64,000 nt of DNA, from the NCBI RefSeq assembly GCF_020882245.1, contig NC_083598.1, forward strand, positions 43,437,858 through 43,501,857, given 5' to 3'. The stretch is from Rhopalosiphum padi. Lineage: Eukaryota; Arthropoda; Insecta; Hemiptera; Aphididae. Below are positions 25,901 through 41,140 of this stretch, one piece after another. The notes under the pieces are model-generated. The model was not told the origin of the DNA and made no database searches. It saw only the letters and a list, made by a program, of their open reading frames with translations. The translations under genes and the position numbers were made by a program. Position 1 is the stretch's first letter, and every line of letters starts with the position of its first letter.

Positions 25901-28900
25901 GCTGCCAGGGCGAGAATAATAATGTATTAATATGGTATAACGTCGGATACGCGTGCAACCTACCTATAAATATTATAGGTAGGTGCCCACTTTTTTATAC
26001 GACTTGTTAACGTTCAGGTAATACTTCCATTAATCTGAAACCCGATAACTCGTTGTTATTTTTTAAAATCATTACCGGCGCTAGTGTTTTTTCTCATATT
26101 ATAGGCATTTATATAGAGTGATTATATAAACAGGATCCTCAGTAAACACTCGATATCTCAAAAATTACCCATTATCGTTTTGGTAAATATTTTTATTATA
26201 GATAATTTGAATTCATCACTAATTTATCATTTTATAAATGTTTACGTTTTTTAATAACAGTATACATTTTAAATTTCTTATTCTGCAAACAAAATATTTT
26301 TCACTTTCAATTTTATGTGTGAAATATACAAGGAGTAATTAAACACCAAGTTTGCTTGCTTTAATTTTTTCATATTCTAGTCGTGTATACGTATAGAGCA
26401 ATATTTTCAGCTATCTAGATTTTTATAAGGTTATGGTTTTCAACTAAGAATAGCCGTTTTCTACAATATAAATTGTAAACGTATAATTTTTTCAATCAAA
26501 TGTTATGTACCTATTCAGGATAAAAACCATTATAATAGATTTAGAAGATATATGGGGCAATGATGATTTGAAAATGATATAGCAATTAATAGATAATTAA
26601 TATTGGACTGAATTTTAAATCTAGTTTATAATTTATATAAGAACATTATTTAATCTTTAGGTGAACCCTTAGACAAATTTTAATAACTCTAAAAGTTAAA
26701 ACTATAGGTACCTACTTAAATTTATTTTAATTTTAGACGCCTGAATACAAATAAATATATAATAAATTATTTACAGTAAAAAGGGCCCGGTGATTTCCAC
26801 GTAGTACTTATCATGTTAACTATTATATGTCATAGTTTGGCGAGCACCGGACACTATTTAATTGGTTAACCAATACATTTCTGATTCTAACCTATATTTA
26901 AAAAATTCCAATAAACAGCATTTGAATATAAGTATTATTAAAAGGGAAAAAGAGGGGTGACCATACTTGAAGAATCATCCTGTGTGTAAATAATATAGAA
27001 ACAGAATAAATGCCAAACAAACGACACCCATAACTGCTGCACTCGTGCACGTATATTTGGCGTGAGGCGTTATGCTATAACAATGCGGATTCTGATATAG
27101 GTATAAATATAGTAATATTATACTTACGTGTGATTATCGGAAGAAGTGCGTTTTCAGAAGTGACATGTGTTTTTCGGTAGAGGTCAGCAGCGGCGACGGC
27201 AGCAGACGAAATTATACATTATATACACACACTCATATAATATATAAGCGCGGCTTCAGGTTCATGGTTCATCATCACTATTATAATCAGAGGCCATTCT
27301 CCTCTCGGCCGCCCCAAGGTTTTTTCAGTTTTATTATTATTACAATATTACTCCTTTTTTCCCTTCCTTTCCTCACACTCGTGTTTATGTGTGTGTATAT
27401 GTGACTTGTGTGTATACCGTTTCAAGTTTATACCGCAAGTCGAGTGAACACACGTCGCTCATTAGTCATTTTCGGTACGCTCACACAGATACAAACTTAC
27501 ATAAACGAGCGACCTGGAGACCTGTACAGTAAGTGGTTTTCGATCTCTCGCGGGTCCGACGAAATGGAATTGACATGTTGACCGGAGGGGCTTTCTCTGT
27601 CTGTTGGATCGAAATAAAAACATCGCCCCGAATTTTTATATACATAATATAAAGTATATTAAGTACCGATACTTAATCCACGCAGATGTGTGTATTATCA
27701 TTTACACGTTTATATACATTTATCTTTGAATGATTGTATAATATCGTATTTTAAAATAATTTCAATAATTATCGATTAATTGTATTATTATTACGGTTGG
27801 TTTTGTGTTATATCTCACAATAATGTATCATACGTACATTGCGTGTTAACTAATCACTCCGGTAAATGCAGTCTGTTGTATATCACAGTCCTCGTAGTAT
27901 ATAGTGAAACCCGTTTATATACCGTGGTTCGACGTGGTATTTACCAATTCCTGCAGTCGAAGCTGTGCTTCCGTTACCGCTAATGATTAAAATCGGTGAT
28001 TATTGTCACCGTATTTTAGACATTAAAGCTAACAATGCCTACAATTTATCTGGTAAATTACATACCTAATCAAATAGTCATTAACCAATTAAATATATTC
28101 TGAACAGATGGAGTTAAAAATATTTTTAAAAGCTGTACAATTGACTAAGACTAAACCTTTATTATCATTTTAATAGGTATTGATATCCGGTAATCTAGGC
28201 CTCTTGGAAAGGCACACTGAGTGTCCTTATATATAACTATAATATACAAAAGAGTTCAATAGCATACATTTTAGACATTTCACCTTAATCTTCACGACAG
28301 TCGAGTTTACAATTTTGTGTTTATCACTTAGCAATATAATCTAAATCACTTTTGGATTGGTGTTTATTTTGATACATATACAGCAGGGGTAGAATTAGAG
28401 ATAATCAAGTAAAAGAGCTCAATTAAAACTATTAACTGCGTTTCAAATGTAATATTAATTAATACAGATAAAAGGTTCGACACGCCCCCTTCCCAGCCTC
28501 CAATGCTCAGACAAAAAATTTGTTCATTAATCATTATTTATTTGTAAGTGCTCCAGTGACCAGTACTTATAAGCTCTAAATATTTCTAAGTTCTAAAATA
28601 CATTAGTATATATTTTTTGAACAATGGTAATAACTAAATTATAATATTGTTCATATTATAAAAGTAATTTTAATCAATTCAATTTATATATAAATTTATA
28701 TTTTTTTAAATAAAAATCATAACTACTTATCAAATTATATTTCATACCTGTTGCAGGGAACTGATAATAGTTGATAATAATTTTGGTCTCGTTATTGATA
28801 AGAGTTGTACAAATGTATAATTTATCAAACTGAAATTAAATACCTTATTTGATAAAATCTCAACAAAATAAAATGAATAAAAATGATACACTGTAAAAAA

Positions 28901-31900
28901 TAATTGATCAAAATAGTAAAGCAATAGATTTCATCTCAGATGTCTTTTCAACATTGTACATGCAACATTAAAAAAATTCATTCTTATTATTATTATTATT
29001 TTGGATGTTTACACGTCATGCTTTTATTAGAATAATTTACTTCATAAACTGTAATACTATAGATATTATTATTTATTAAAATTTAAAATTTTTCGTTTAA
29101 TAATTTAGTACAAATACTACTCACACAAGTCTAGGATAATTTTGAAAACGCCTAAATTTATACATGTCTATAGTTCATATTATGATAGTCGAATACTCAA
29201 ATTCCCATATTATTCATTACGTAGAAAACTACAGTTTATTTCATTACCGATACATAAGTAATGCAGTAGAGTAAATAATTTTATCTCAGATATTTATTTT
29301 TTGTTTACTTTAGTTCTGACTATCCATGTTGTGTTTCAAATTAATAAGATAATATTACTTGATTAATTCGACAATTTATTCGAGTTTGTTGTTCCATCAT
29401 AGATTGTGGTGTATGAAAATATAAAAAAAAAATTTGATTGCACTTCAATGTTTGATTGTTATCGGTGATGAAAATTATTGCTGCATAGAAATATTTTCAA
29501 AAATTAAATCTCAATGTGTAATATCATAATGAAATGCAATTTTCAATATAGGATCATCGACGAAACTCGCGTAGGAGCGGTGCACAAACAATAGAACACC
29601 CGCGTAGCTATTCTTAAAAACCTAAGTAATTATATTATTATATGTATATGTTATACTTGTCCCGCGAACCGCAGACTTAGACGTTTCAGTTCGAAAATCG
29701 TTTTGAATCTGAAAATCGCTTAATGACGTGGTTCTGCTATAAACGATTTTAGAGATATTTTTTAATTTGTAACGTACTCGCTTACACGGTTTTATTAAAT
29801 ATTTTCACGATTTTCTATAGCTGCAGCAGCACTACGCGTATAGTTACAACAGACTTACAGAGTGTAAACAAAAACGATAATAAATTCCATTAATCGAAGC
29901 ATGTGAATAATATACGCGTCTACGAAGCTTTAATAGACACTTAAATAAAAAAAAATCCACATGCGAGATTTACACGCCGATTTGAGCATGGGATATCAAA
30001 CCATACGTGTACAAATATATATATATTTTATAATACGCATATTAACTGGAAACGCGTAGCTGCTAATTTACATTTATTATTGTACATATTATATATATAT
30101 ATATATATGTAATATGTATACAGGAACACAGTAATAAAATCGACAATATTTTTTAACCGTTATATTATATTATATACGCAGTGGACATGTTTTGCGAAAT
30201 GCAATAATAATAATAATATATACTTACTCTAATGAATAAACGACGCGGTTCCAACGAATAATAATATAACGGCTGGAGATTTTTTCGGGGTATTTTTCGG
30301 AGTTTTTTTTTATATATATTCTTCTTCCCGTACGGGAGGCGCGTATTATTGTTATGTATATCTCCGGTTTTTCGTATTATATGATGATGATTATACCTAA
30401 CCCACCTACCTGCACGTGGCTTTTGAATTGCACACCGTGAAATATAGTGTCGTGTTTTTGGCAAAGACGCGGATTGCGCGCATTGTGTACAAACGCGAAA
30501 CACAAAATTCATCATCAGACCTTTTTCGGCGCACGTACACGTACTCAGCAGTATACTCACCTACGCACGCACACATAATAGTGCACAAAGACTGCAAACG
30601 AGGGTTCCAGTTCATAAAACGATGTAGTGAGCGCAGGGCCATCAGTGGATCAGCACGGTGCCGACTCGATCCGGGGCACGACGATGTTCACAGAAAATGT
30701 TCTCCGACAAACCAGTTTGCGTTCGAATAAATCTCGTCCGCATTTTCCCGACCGCGGACGAGACCCGTGAATTAATTACCGAATAAAAAACCATCCTCCC
30801 CCTTCGTCGCCGTGCCGATAAGAAAAAAAACACGTCGTATCGCCACCTTTTCTCGGAACGAAAACCAAAAAACACACACACGCCGTCTTTCATCATCGTC
30901 GTTGCGGCGATCGAAATCGTTTTGATGCCGTCGACTTTCGTGGTCTCGAATCGTACATAATATTATATTGTCTAATAATACATATAGCCACGTTTGACGT
31001 GTTACACTCATATTATTTTATATAAATCATCGCAATGTTTATACGCCAGACGGGTCACGAACAAACTTAACATTGTTATTATTACGCGCTTGTTGTGTAG
31101 TTGTGTATATATACGGCGACCGTAGTTGTTGTTACAAGAGGCCAGACGTGCTCTCTTCGAGTGGTGAAGTGTTGTACGTCTAATTAGTGCGTTTTGTGTT
31201 TGCTTAAAATTTATAAAACGGTCAGGGACTAAATTTAATTCGGCGTTAAGACGCTCGTGCGCCGTGTTGCGCAAACCTCTATAATATTATATATTTTGTT
31301 ATTTTAGTGTTTACGGTTCCTTAAATGACCCGTCAGTATGGTTATTGGTTTCGCCAAGCAATTTTTGACGAGATGCACTAAATTGATCAATTTTTTGCTC
31401 GACCAGAAGCATAAGAGTGTGTCCGCTGATCAATCTAAATAAACCTATTTTATTTAAAAGTTTATATAGATAGTCGGATAATAAACAGTCTGATTTATTT
31501 ACGGATACCCACAAGTCATATTACTAAGGAGTAAGCACTTTCAAAGTCATTAGATTCGCTATCACTGTGCGTTAAAGGAAGTGATAATAAATGTTAATAC
31601 GACCATTCACCGATACACAGTTTTTCTAGACACAATCTAACGGCGTATAATCACGTTTAATATAACTATATTTACCGGATTTACGGATGTGTCTAACTGT
31701 ATACGGCGGTGGGTACCTAAAACGTGAAAAATACGTTTTCCGCATAATATAAACAGTGCTGCGTGCTACGACTCGTAGCAGGTTCGGTACTCGTTGTTAA
31801 AATCCGAAATAATTTATGAAATCATTACTCATAGTCGTCATTACGGACGGTTATAAATCTCTGCACTGCAGCGTATATCAAGTATATTATATTAATATTA

Positions 31901-34900
31901 TTATAGTGACTCAATGCGGCGGCGTCGGTGGCGAATATAATATATGGACCCCCAGCAGCCCGTGTCTGCCGGTACTACAGTGTTCAGCGTATGTACCTAT
32001 ATAACAGCCTCCGATATCGTTTTGTAGACGACGTACGAAAAGATAATTTAGTGCGTTGAAAAGAAACGCGATTAGTGCGGGCACTGCAGCAAGATTGAGA
32101 CCCGTTTCGGGTCCAGACTTGACCTCCGCGCCCCGGTCACGTACCGCACGCGTCTGTAATATTCCCACGTCACTCGTTGCGATAATTTATCATAAAACTT
32201 AATGACCGACAAGGGGTTCAATCGTGCAACCAACGAGTTGGATGCAGGGGGAAGGGTCGACACTTCGAAATCAGCCTCAATCCAAATATGCGGTTGAATT
32301 TAACCCCCCACGTGACCGCGTGAGGTGAACTCGTTCGTCTACTTATGTGTTATAGTTCCACGAAGAAATATTAAGCGTATGTGCCCAATCCAACCACATT
32401 ATCTACATTATTAAATTTTCAAAAAAAAAATTTTCCAAATAATGTGTAGGTAGTAAAATTGTTAGTATCATAAATAACTCGGACTTAGAATTGAACAGAA
32501 AAGATCTGAGTGTAAACCAAAAAGATAAAAAAAACTCTAAATATGTCAATAAAACCAGAATTTAAAAATTTTAAAAATTAAATGTTTTTTCGAAACTGCT
32601 TATTACCAATATTGACATTTACCCTAGAAGTGAATTGTTTGAAAACTAAAATTCAAAATAAATTCAAAAATACACAATTTATAGAATATATAACTAAATA
32701 CATATATATTATATTATCAAATAATATTTTTGTAACTGCATATATTGTTCTGTTTTAATGCATTTTGAATAATAAAAATGTCCCATAGGTTTTATCAGAA
32801 AATGATGTAACATCGTCAAGGTATATCGGCTAATAGAGTTCAGCCCCAAAGGTTTGAAGTTACCTATACCTAATATAAACAAACGTATTTTCAACGTAAT
32901 TACAATATTTTTAAAAATTTTAATTTTTTAATAAAAACTTACGCATTTATAATTTTCAAAAACCGGTATTTGTTTTCATTAATTTTGTAAACTTCTCGGC
33001 ATTAAATACGGGTTTAACGAATACAATAATAATAGACGTTCTATCTGGACGAAATATCGCGCACGGCATTACATAGTTCAAAATCCAGATCACGCGGTGT
33101 ATTCCGCGAGATAAATAAAAAAAAATCGGCTTGTATATATTAAAAAAATAGTCTTGTAATAACGTCGTCGCGACGACGCGGTGCTGCATAATCCAAATAA
33201 ATTAAAAACATTTCCATCTAATCTGCCGGTGCCGAGACCTAAAGCACAGGTCCACAGGTATTATGTATAATAATATAACTCGCAGACTCTCTGGACGCCG
33301 TTCTATTATTTATGCGCATACGTTTATTTAAGTATAATAATTATAGATACGATATTTGTATTTTACACATAACACATGCTATGATTAATATTTAACATAT
33401 TATTGTCGTGCAGCAGCAGCAGTCGATTTCGCGTAAAGTATTTAAGTAGTATGTGTAAGTGTATAATAATCACATTATAATCGTCCGCATTTTATTTTCA
33501 ATCCATCGGACCAAATTTTACTACCTATTTATATTATTATTATTTATTATGATCATAATCGAGATTTCACGCGACAACGACGCCGTCGTAGTGCTTGAGG
33601 TCGTATTTAATATTCATTATTATGCACAATATAATGTAGGTGCCTAAATCTTACATTTTCACAACTATTATTGGTTCAAATATCGAAACAACCGTATAAC
33701 GTGTGATGATTAAAAAGTGATTTTTATTTAGTAAACCGAAAAATACCAAATATTTTTTAAAATAAAATCGTCGCCAGTTGTTTTTTATTTAAAAAAATAT
33801 TGGCCGGCAAGCACTACTCTACTTTGATAAGACTATAGCTTTGCCTAAAGATATATTATATTTTCTACGGCGATAGAATAGTCATGAGTTTATAGTCACA
33901 ATTTTGATGAATAATTAGTACGAGTATATTGTCAAATATTGTCTTTCTATCGATGTTATTTTAATAATCGACAAAAACGAGATTTGATAACATTTGCACG
34001 TGTTATACATTAACCATTTCGAACAAAGTTTTAATGGTAAATTTTTTTTCTTTGCTCTTTCAGACGCATCCTGTTCAAACGAGGCTGTGCACTTGCAACA
34101 ACGGTTGCGAAGTCTAAGCACCGAGTTGGTCACACTCCGGAACAGTTTGAACCAGGGCCAAGGAGCGGCAGCGGCGCACGGTGGCCAGGGTTGTCCTCAG
34201 CCGGCTGCTATCAAACAATCTCCCGGATCAAATTTCGCCGGAAACAACAATAACAACAGCAACAACAACAACAACAACAATAACACCATACTGGCCGCCG
34301 GTAAGTCCGCACCTAGCAGCCCATCGAAGTCTACGTTACCACCTCCAGTGTTGCCGAGGACTTCGTTGCCCACTTTACCCGTTTCAGGTACTATATTCAG
34401 CGATAAATTGTGACAGAACTTGTGTCAAACGCGTCGTGAAAATAACCACGAATAACATAAGATAAATTATCGTAAGCCCATTCGCAAAATAAACGTCTTG
34501 CAAAAATGTCTTGTATATCATATTACGAACGGCCATACTCGATATTATATTATATGTTATTACTTATTATATACGCGTATGCCACGCGTCGTATATAATT
34601 CGCTTTTACATTTTTACGACACTCGAGGCTTTTAAAATTCGAATAAATTTACAGTGCGGTTTATTGTATACAATACGCATATTATTGTTATATTATTTGT
34701 GGCCGTCAAAAAGCGTTTATATATCAGGATAATAATACTTTAGTAGTGTATATAGCGAATACACGACGTTGAATGAAATTCGACACGTGCAATATTTTCT
34801 TATGGATTCGACAAATGTTGTACACATATTACAAACATACATATATTACTACCTATTATTATCGTACGTTGAAAATGTCATGTAAGACACATATAGGCTG

Positions 34901-37900
34901 AAGTTTATATACAAATAATACACAATAGTATCCATCCCTGTGGCCTGTAACAAAATAATTAAGACATGATAATTGAAAAACAAACCCATTTTAAATTATT
35001 ACAAAACTAAAATGTGTACAATTTAATAATCAAAATCGTCGTATCTATGACGTATTTATAACGTAATATAATTGTTTTCTTCGTTATTGAACACGAAAAA
35101 CCAAGAACATTCGTCATCGTCGTTATAGAATTGACTTTTCAAATTTTCGCTGCATGCAATACCTATATACTACGTGTATTTCAGTAGATGGGTAATCGAT
35201 ATAATATAATATTATATACGAATCGATTATAATTTTTTTCCCTCTCCCCCCTCTCCCCCAGCCCTGTGACCGATACCGCACCACCGTACCTAAAACATCT
35301 ATGATGCGATATAAACACGACGTAAATTATGATGGCGATTCGAGTGCGTAATAACGTCGGTAATTACTCCATCAACCAAAAGTCGGACATAATAATATTA
35401 TAATATCCTATTAATACGAACCGCGTCCGTCCCGCGCGTGGATAATAATATATCCATTATATGTAGCAACGTGCATTATGTTAAACGTATATATAGTAAT
35501 AATTATACCTTTGGTGAAATTAATTTCCTCGTACTCAACGACAACAACTGCAATAATATAAATAATAATTATTATCATTATTTTATTTATTTTGTAACGT
35601 AATGATCATCAGCTGGTGCTTTTATTATTTAATAATGGTACATCATCCTATACTATGGGAAAAAATGGTTATTATATAACTGTGGAGTTGTGAGTTGCAA
35701 AGTAATAATTAAAATTTAAAAGTATAATCGCATCCTGCAGAAGAACACTTAGCTATGGTTATAATATGATTGCAGTAGTAACTATATAGCTGCAGCGGTG
35801 GCGGTGTGTTGTACGAGGATAATAATATCGGGTATACTGTATAATTCACACGAATACAGTTCGTTTGATTTTCCTGATATGAAATCGTGTGTTAACGGTG
35901 CAATATAGGCATTAATAAGCGTATACGTTGTAACACTATAATATAATACCTATAACTTATCGGACAACAAGCGACGAATAAAATATTACTACTTAGGTAT
36001 CTATAGCTGTGTATAGCTAGACTTATATTTACGACTAAATCGTCATATTATATTCATGTTGTATTATAATATAATATGTAAATTATTAATAGGTATAAAC
36101 ATGGAAAAATATTCGGCTTTCAACGTGAAAAATGATTGTGCAATTTGTAAAATTTTTATAGTTTACAAAATAACGAACATGTCATTAGTCACTTCTCTTT
36201 ATTATCATATTATAATAACGTAACATACGTATTTTCAAAATAAGTATAAATTGATTTTTGGAGAACCAATTCAAAACCATTTCATATTGAACGAAAAATC
36301 ATAATAACTCCCTCGTAAAACTGTTTATATTGATATCTAAATGCATTTTAACTTTGGGAATCTTGCAGTTTTAATCATAATAATATATAATAAGACTTCG
36401 CCATATGAATTCCTGTTGATTTTATTAAAGATTTTTTTTTTGTTTTTTAAATACATTTAAAAAATATTTTATAGTTAAAAATACAAGATACTTAATGAAA
36501 ACCGAAGTACACTTCTGTGAATTCTAGGAGATTTGAAACAAATTTAAAAAATATTTTATCGTTATACGCGAAAAAATATGTATCACATATAATAACACCG
36601 TTTACTATTTTAAAATAACTAAATTATGAAATATGTACTTAAATTCTTATACTTACAATGTGTTTTTTACTGTTGTAGATAAACTGTTCAAGGGCAAAGA
36701 AGAATCGCAAAACGGCGGCCAAGCTGCCACCGCCGTTGCAAAATGTCTAAATGCTACGCCGTCGCCGACTTCGACGACCGCAGTGGCAACGCAGCAAAAG
36801 ACTGAATCGAATAACCAGCGGACACACCGCCGGTCGTTCCATGGACCGCCGACGGCCGCCGGAAGCATACCCGGCAGCAACGGGTCGACCGCGGGCGGAG
36901 GCGGTGACTTAATCCATCTTCCTGGGCCGTTGACCGAGGATGCCGTGCTCAAGGCGCTGCAAAGTCGGTTCTGCGCCACGCAAATGTTTGTAAGTACCTA
37001 AATATTTATTTTTTTTTTCGTCTAAACATTAATTTTGTAATATTATATAATCCGACCTTTGGAATTCACAAAAGATGAATAACTGAAATATTTTTAAACT
37101 AAAATAATAAACGTATTTCATGTGTAAACCCCGTGAAATTTAAATTTTAAACTCTGTGTGGAGTATGAAGTTCTGGCGGATTAAAATGGTTGAATTATAA
37201 TTGCAATATTATTAAAAGTTCTTCCGATCGAATAGCATACGGACGAGAGTATTTACGAAAGAGGGCTGTGGCGAATACTATCCGATTATGAGTGTTCGAG
37301 TAGTCTCAATTTCTAATTAAAAAATCGTCGCGAGGATTGCATACTGCAGTTTTATTTTTATCGCGATTCCCGGGTGCATAGTAAAATCAAGCAACGTTTC
37401 ATTAGCACACAATTTAAATAGTACATTATCGCATTTAGACCTGAAAAGCGCACAGTACGTACACCGCGTACCAGCGTACCTTATTACTACCTTGAACCTC
37501 TAGACCTCAAACCTCTCGGCCCATGGGAACTGAACGGGTACATATTGTATACACGGGCGCACGCGATACTATTATGTACAGTGTGATTTTTTTTTTTTTT
37601 ATTACACCGTGACCCAGGTGAGACGCCCATGAATCACTGTGATGTATCGTAAGATTTAACTTCTTTAAATCTATTCAACGCCGTCGTACACGACACGTCA
37701 TACCTGCAGTATGTATAGCACCGCTTTACAAGCGTAGTCTGTTGAGTTCCAATAATTCCATATATATTTTTTATTTTTTATATTTCAAACTGTTTTCACC
37801 ATTCCGTCTTCAAGAGTATAATGAATTCGTGAAATCATACGATTAACACGCAAAACATAATTTATATCCGGCCTCTGGTTCGCGATAAATATATAACACT

Positions 37901-40900
37901 CGGTATAATATTATAGGTACATCACTAATTATTCACTATTCTTATGTGTACGCTTATTGTACGGATACTGTCTACACGGTGCATATATTGTATACATATA
38001 CATATATGCATATATTATAATATACGTGTATATTACCCACGAAGAGGTTTTTTTTTTATTAGGTGTTTGGATCCGGTTGATGGGAGGGGATCACGAGATT
38101 TTTTTTTTCATATCTCTTATCGGCCGACACCGATCTCTAGCGGGTGGCGATTTCGTGATTTTCGTTTACCCGCACCTTGTTTATACCCCCCGCTGCACGA
38201 CCACTTCGTTAGTATATTATTATATACATAGACATGCAGTTCACAGCGTATAATGTATATACATATAGTGTTTGAAAGGTTTAGAGCGTATCCGTTTCCA
38301 AACACGTGTCGCTAAACATTCGTATAGTTCACTTGTGAATGGACATTTTTACGGAATTTAATTTTATTACGTAGCTGAATTGTCGTACAAATTTCTTAGG
38401 ATTGACTTACAGTAAATACGGTTTACCGATATAGTTCGCACGTACAGATCATATAGTATTACATGTTACTGTTCTCGAAGGCGATATTCATCGGTTTTTC
38501 GGTCTCTAATATGTAATCCTTCTGCTGTACTAACCTCGCGCGTCTTAGACTACTACGCACACAAGATAAATTCAACACGTTTTATCACACGACCATCGAA
38601 CTTTTACGTAAAATAGATAGATACATTATTATGTGCAAACAGCTTTAAACCGAGAAACGTATATAATTATCGGATCATTATAACGTTATTATTTTATATT
38701 ATTCACTCGTAGTCACGAGGAAAATACACATGAATAATATCGTCTGGTATAATATAGTTTCTGCGTATAATTCCATTGTTGTTATTATATTATTTTTTTT
38801 GTCTTAAAAATGTATGTATAACAATAAAATATAATAATAATTAACTAACGCCTGTCGTTTATTGTGTGAAAACTTCAAACCTCTTGCTACCGGCCGTGTG
38901 TGATGGAATACAATCGCCGAAATTGTTAAATTTCGCAGGTGTACTCGTGATTATTATATTTCTTGCAGTGGTGTTTATGGTGTAAAGAGGGCGGTTTTGG
39001 GCCCGAACTCCCCTCTTCAAAAATAGGTCACTGAAATACAGGAACGATAATAATGCGAGTAGAGATTCCCGTCACACATATACAATACAAATATAATAGT
39101 TTATAAAAATCAAAAAACTTATGTGCCATGATTTCATAAATAGCTAAAACAAATAATTTAAGATTACTTAAAAATTAATAAATTATTTCAATATTTGGAG
39201 GAAAATAGACTATCTAAAAAATATGTATTGTCGAAAATAGAAAGTATACCTTTTTTTTTTTTTAAAGCTAAAAAAATGATCTCCAACTATCTACAGAAAT
39301 CCCTCGGCGTTTCTCTTAGTCGTATTTCGAATAAAAATAGAAAACCTTATCATCGGTAAAAAAAAATATTGTTTGTCAGAACTCAGAAGCTTCAATTTTG
39401 TTAAGTATCGGGTCCAACCTTACATGTACAAATACCCATTAAAGTTTAAGTAACAATATGAAGTGCATTAAAATAATTTTTTCGTATCAAATTATCATAA
39501 TACGTATACTAAAACTTATTAGTATATTATGTACTATAAGGGTTTTATATGTGCCAATAAATGAAAAAATATTAATTGTAAGTACGGTCGTAGAAAAACT
39601 GGTGACAAAACGTTCCGTCGATAATATATTTATAATAGCCAATGGCGGTATACCATATAGATAATATAGACTCCTGAGCAAGGATCAAATATAATTTGTT
39701 CGGCGTGTTATTTACATAGACCGTATTCATATTATATACGTTCACGAGTGGTAAGTACACCACCTTTGCCTCATCCGCGCTCCGTTTACACATTACGTTT
39801 TCACGTGCGTACAAAATTAAAAAATTAAAATGCAGAGCATTGGTATTTGAAATAATAAAACCGTGGCGGCGTTATCGTTTTGTCTCGTCGCGTTCATAAA
39901 AAAGTATAATATAATATGTACGACCCTCGTAACATTATTTTATGTGTATAAACGTTATGTGTGCGCGGCTAAACAAACACGGTCGTATACTATGGATCTA
40001 CTGTAACAATATTATAATATTATACAGGTATAACAGGTGTCGTACAGGTGTCGTGAATACTGTCTATACCTTAACAATTTTCCAGCGCGCCGCGGTCCGT
40101 GTCTCCGTGATCAATAATATCGTTATCACGTCGAGTGAACTCACGTATAATATATTAGGTTTAGGTTACAGGTGTGATGATGATGATGATGATGATGACG
40201 ACGACCACGGCGATGGCGGAGGATTTCACTCTATAGCCTTAGCCTATGGTGTTATGGTGTGGTATTTTCGAACGCGCGCGTCAAACCACTCAAACCGTCG
40301 TTATAATATTAATATAATTACGTGCGCGCCTCACGCACACACGACGCTAGCACACGCGAACACCCTATGCGCGTAACGTATGTACAGAGTGTGTCAATGT
40401 TTCGACAGATGACGGGAATTCGTTCTTTAAAACCAACGTGGTTATAGTATTGTGTTTCGAGAACTTATAGGTATAGGCAATCGGTAAGCCCATCACAGTC
40501 GATAAAACATATTGTATTAGATTGCATCCGGCAAATCGTGTATCCGTCTATCGTATTATATGCCTGGGCCTTTCGTTGATGTAAAAAACCACCACTTTCC
40601 GAAATTCGATACCTTTAACCACGTCGTTTTTCGAGGTTGTATTTTTCTCGTTTCAACTATCGCGTAATCGCGAACGGCGTACAAATGTATCACATTTGAA
40701 TCTACTGCAAAATATAATAATATTAATTGTTATCCTGCAAAAAATATATGTACCTAAGCATATAATGAACACTGTCATTGCGCGTAAGAAATCTGCTAGA
40801 AGATAAATAATCTACTTACCTTATTGTGTAATAATAATAATTTTGTATTACGAAAAAATGTTCTCAATTATAAATTTGTCTTTTAAATACTGCTGTACAT

Positions 40901-41105
40901 AATACAGTACAAAAATGTATAATTTAGGTAATAAATAGATAACAAAAATATTATGAGTAAAAGAAAGATTACAGAATATACCTACAAATGAATAAAATTA
41001 ATTATTTAAATATATTTATCATTTATTTCTTAATATATGCACAATAAAAACTCTTGATAAGTTATTAAAATTTAAAAATCAACATTCTGTATAATATTAC
41101 TAGTA

Positions 41106-41140
<35 letters not shown>

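Noticed and set aside
30165..30560. 131-codon minus-strand ORF in intron 1
   Set aside because: Low-complexity, basic and Tyr-rich, overlaps ORFs on the other strand, and shows no known domain.
34388..34413. In-frame extension of exon 2 through the donor to a TGA
   Set aside because: GTACTA donor joins perfectly in phase to exon 3; read-through would truncate the protein before the motor. An intron-retained short isoform is not excluded.
36653..36979. 108-codon minus-strand ORF
   Set aside because: Antisense shadow of myosin exon 3.
39942..40376. 144-codon ORF with an Asp run
   Set aside because: The Asp run is a TGA microsatellite inside myosin intron 3. The rest shows no domain and biased composition; longest ORF by chance.
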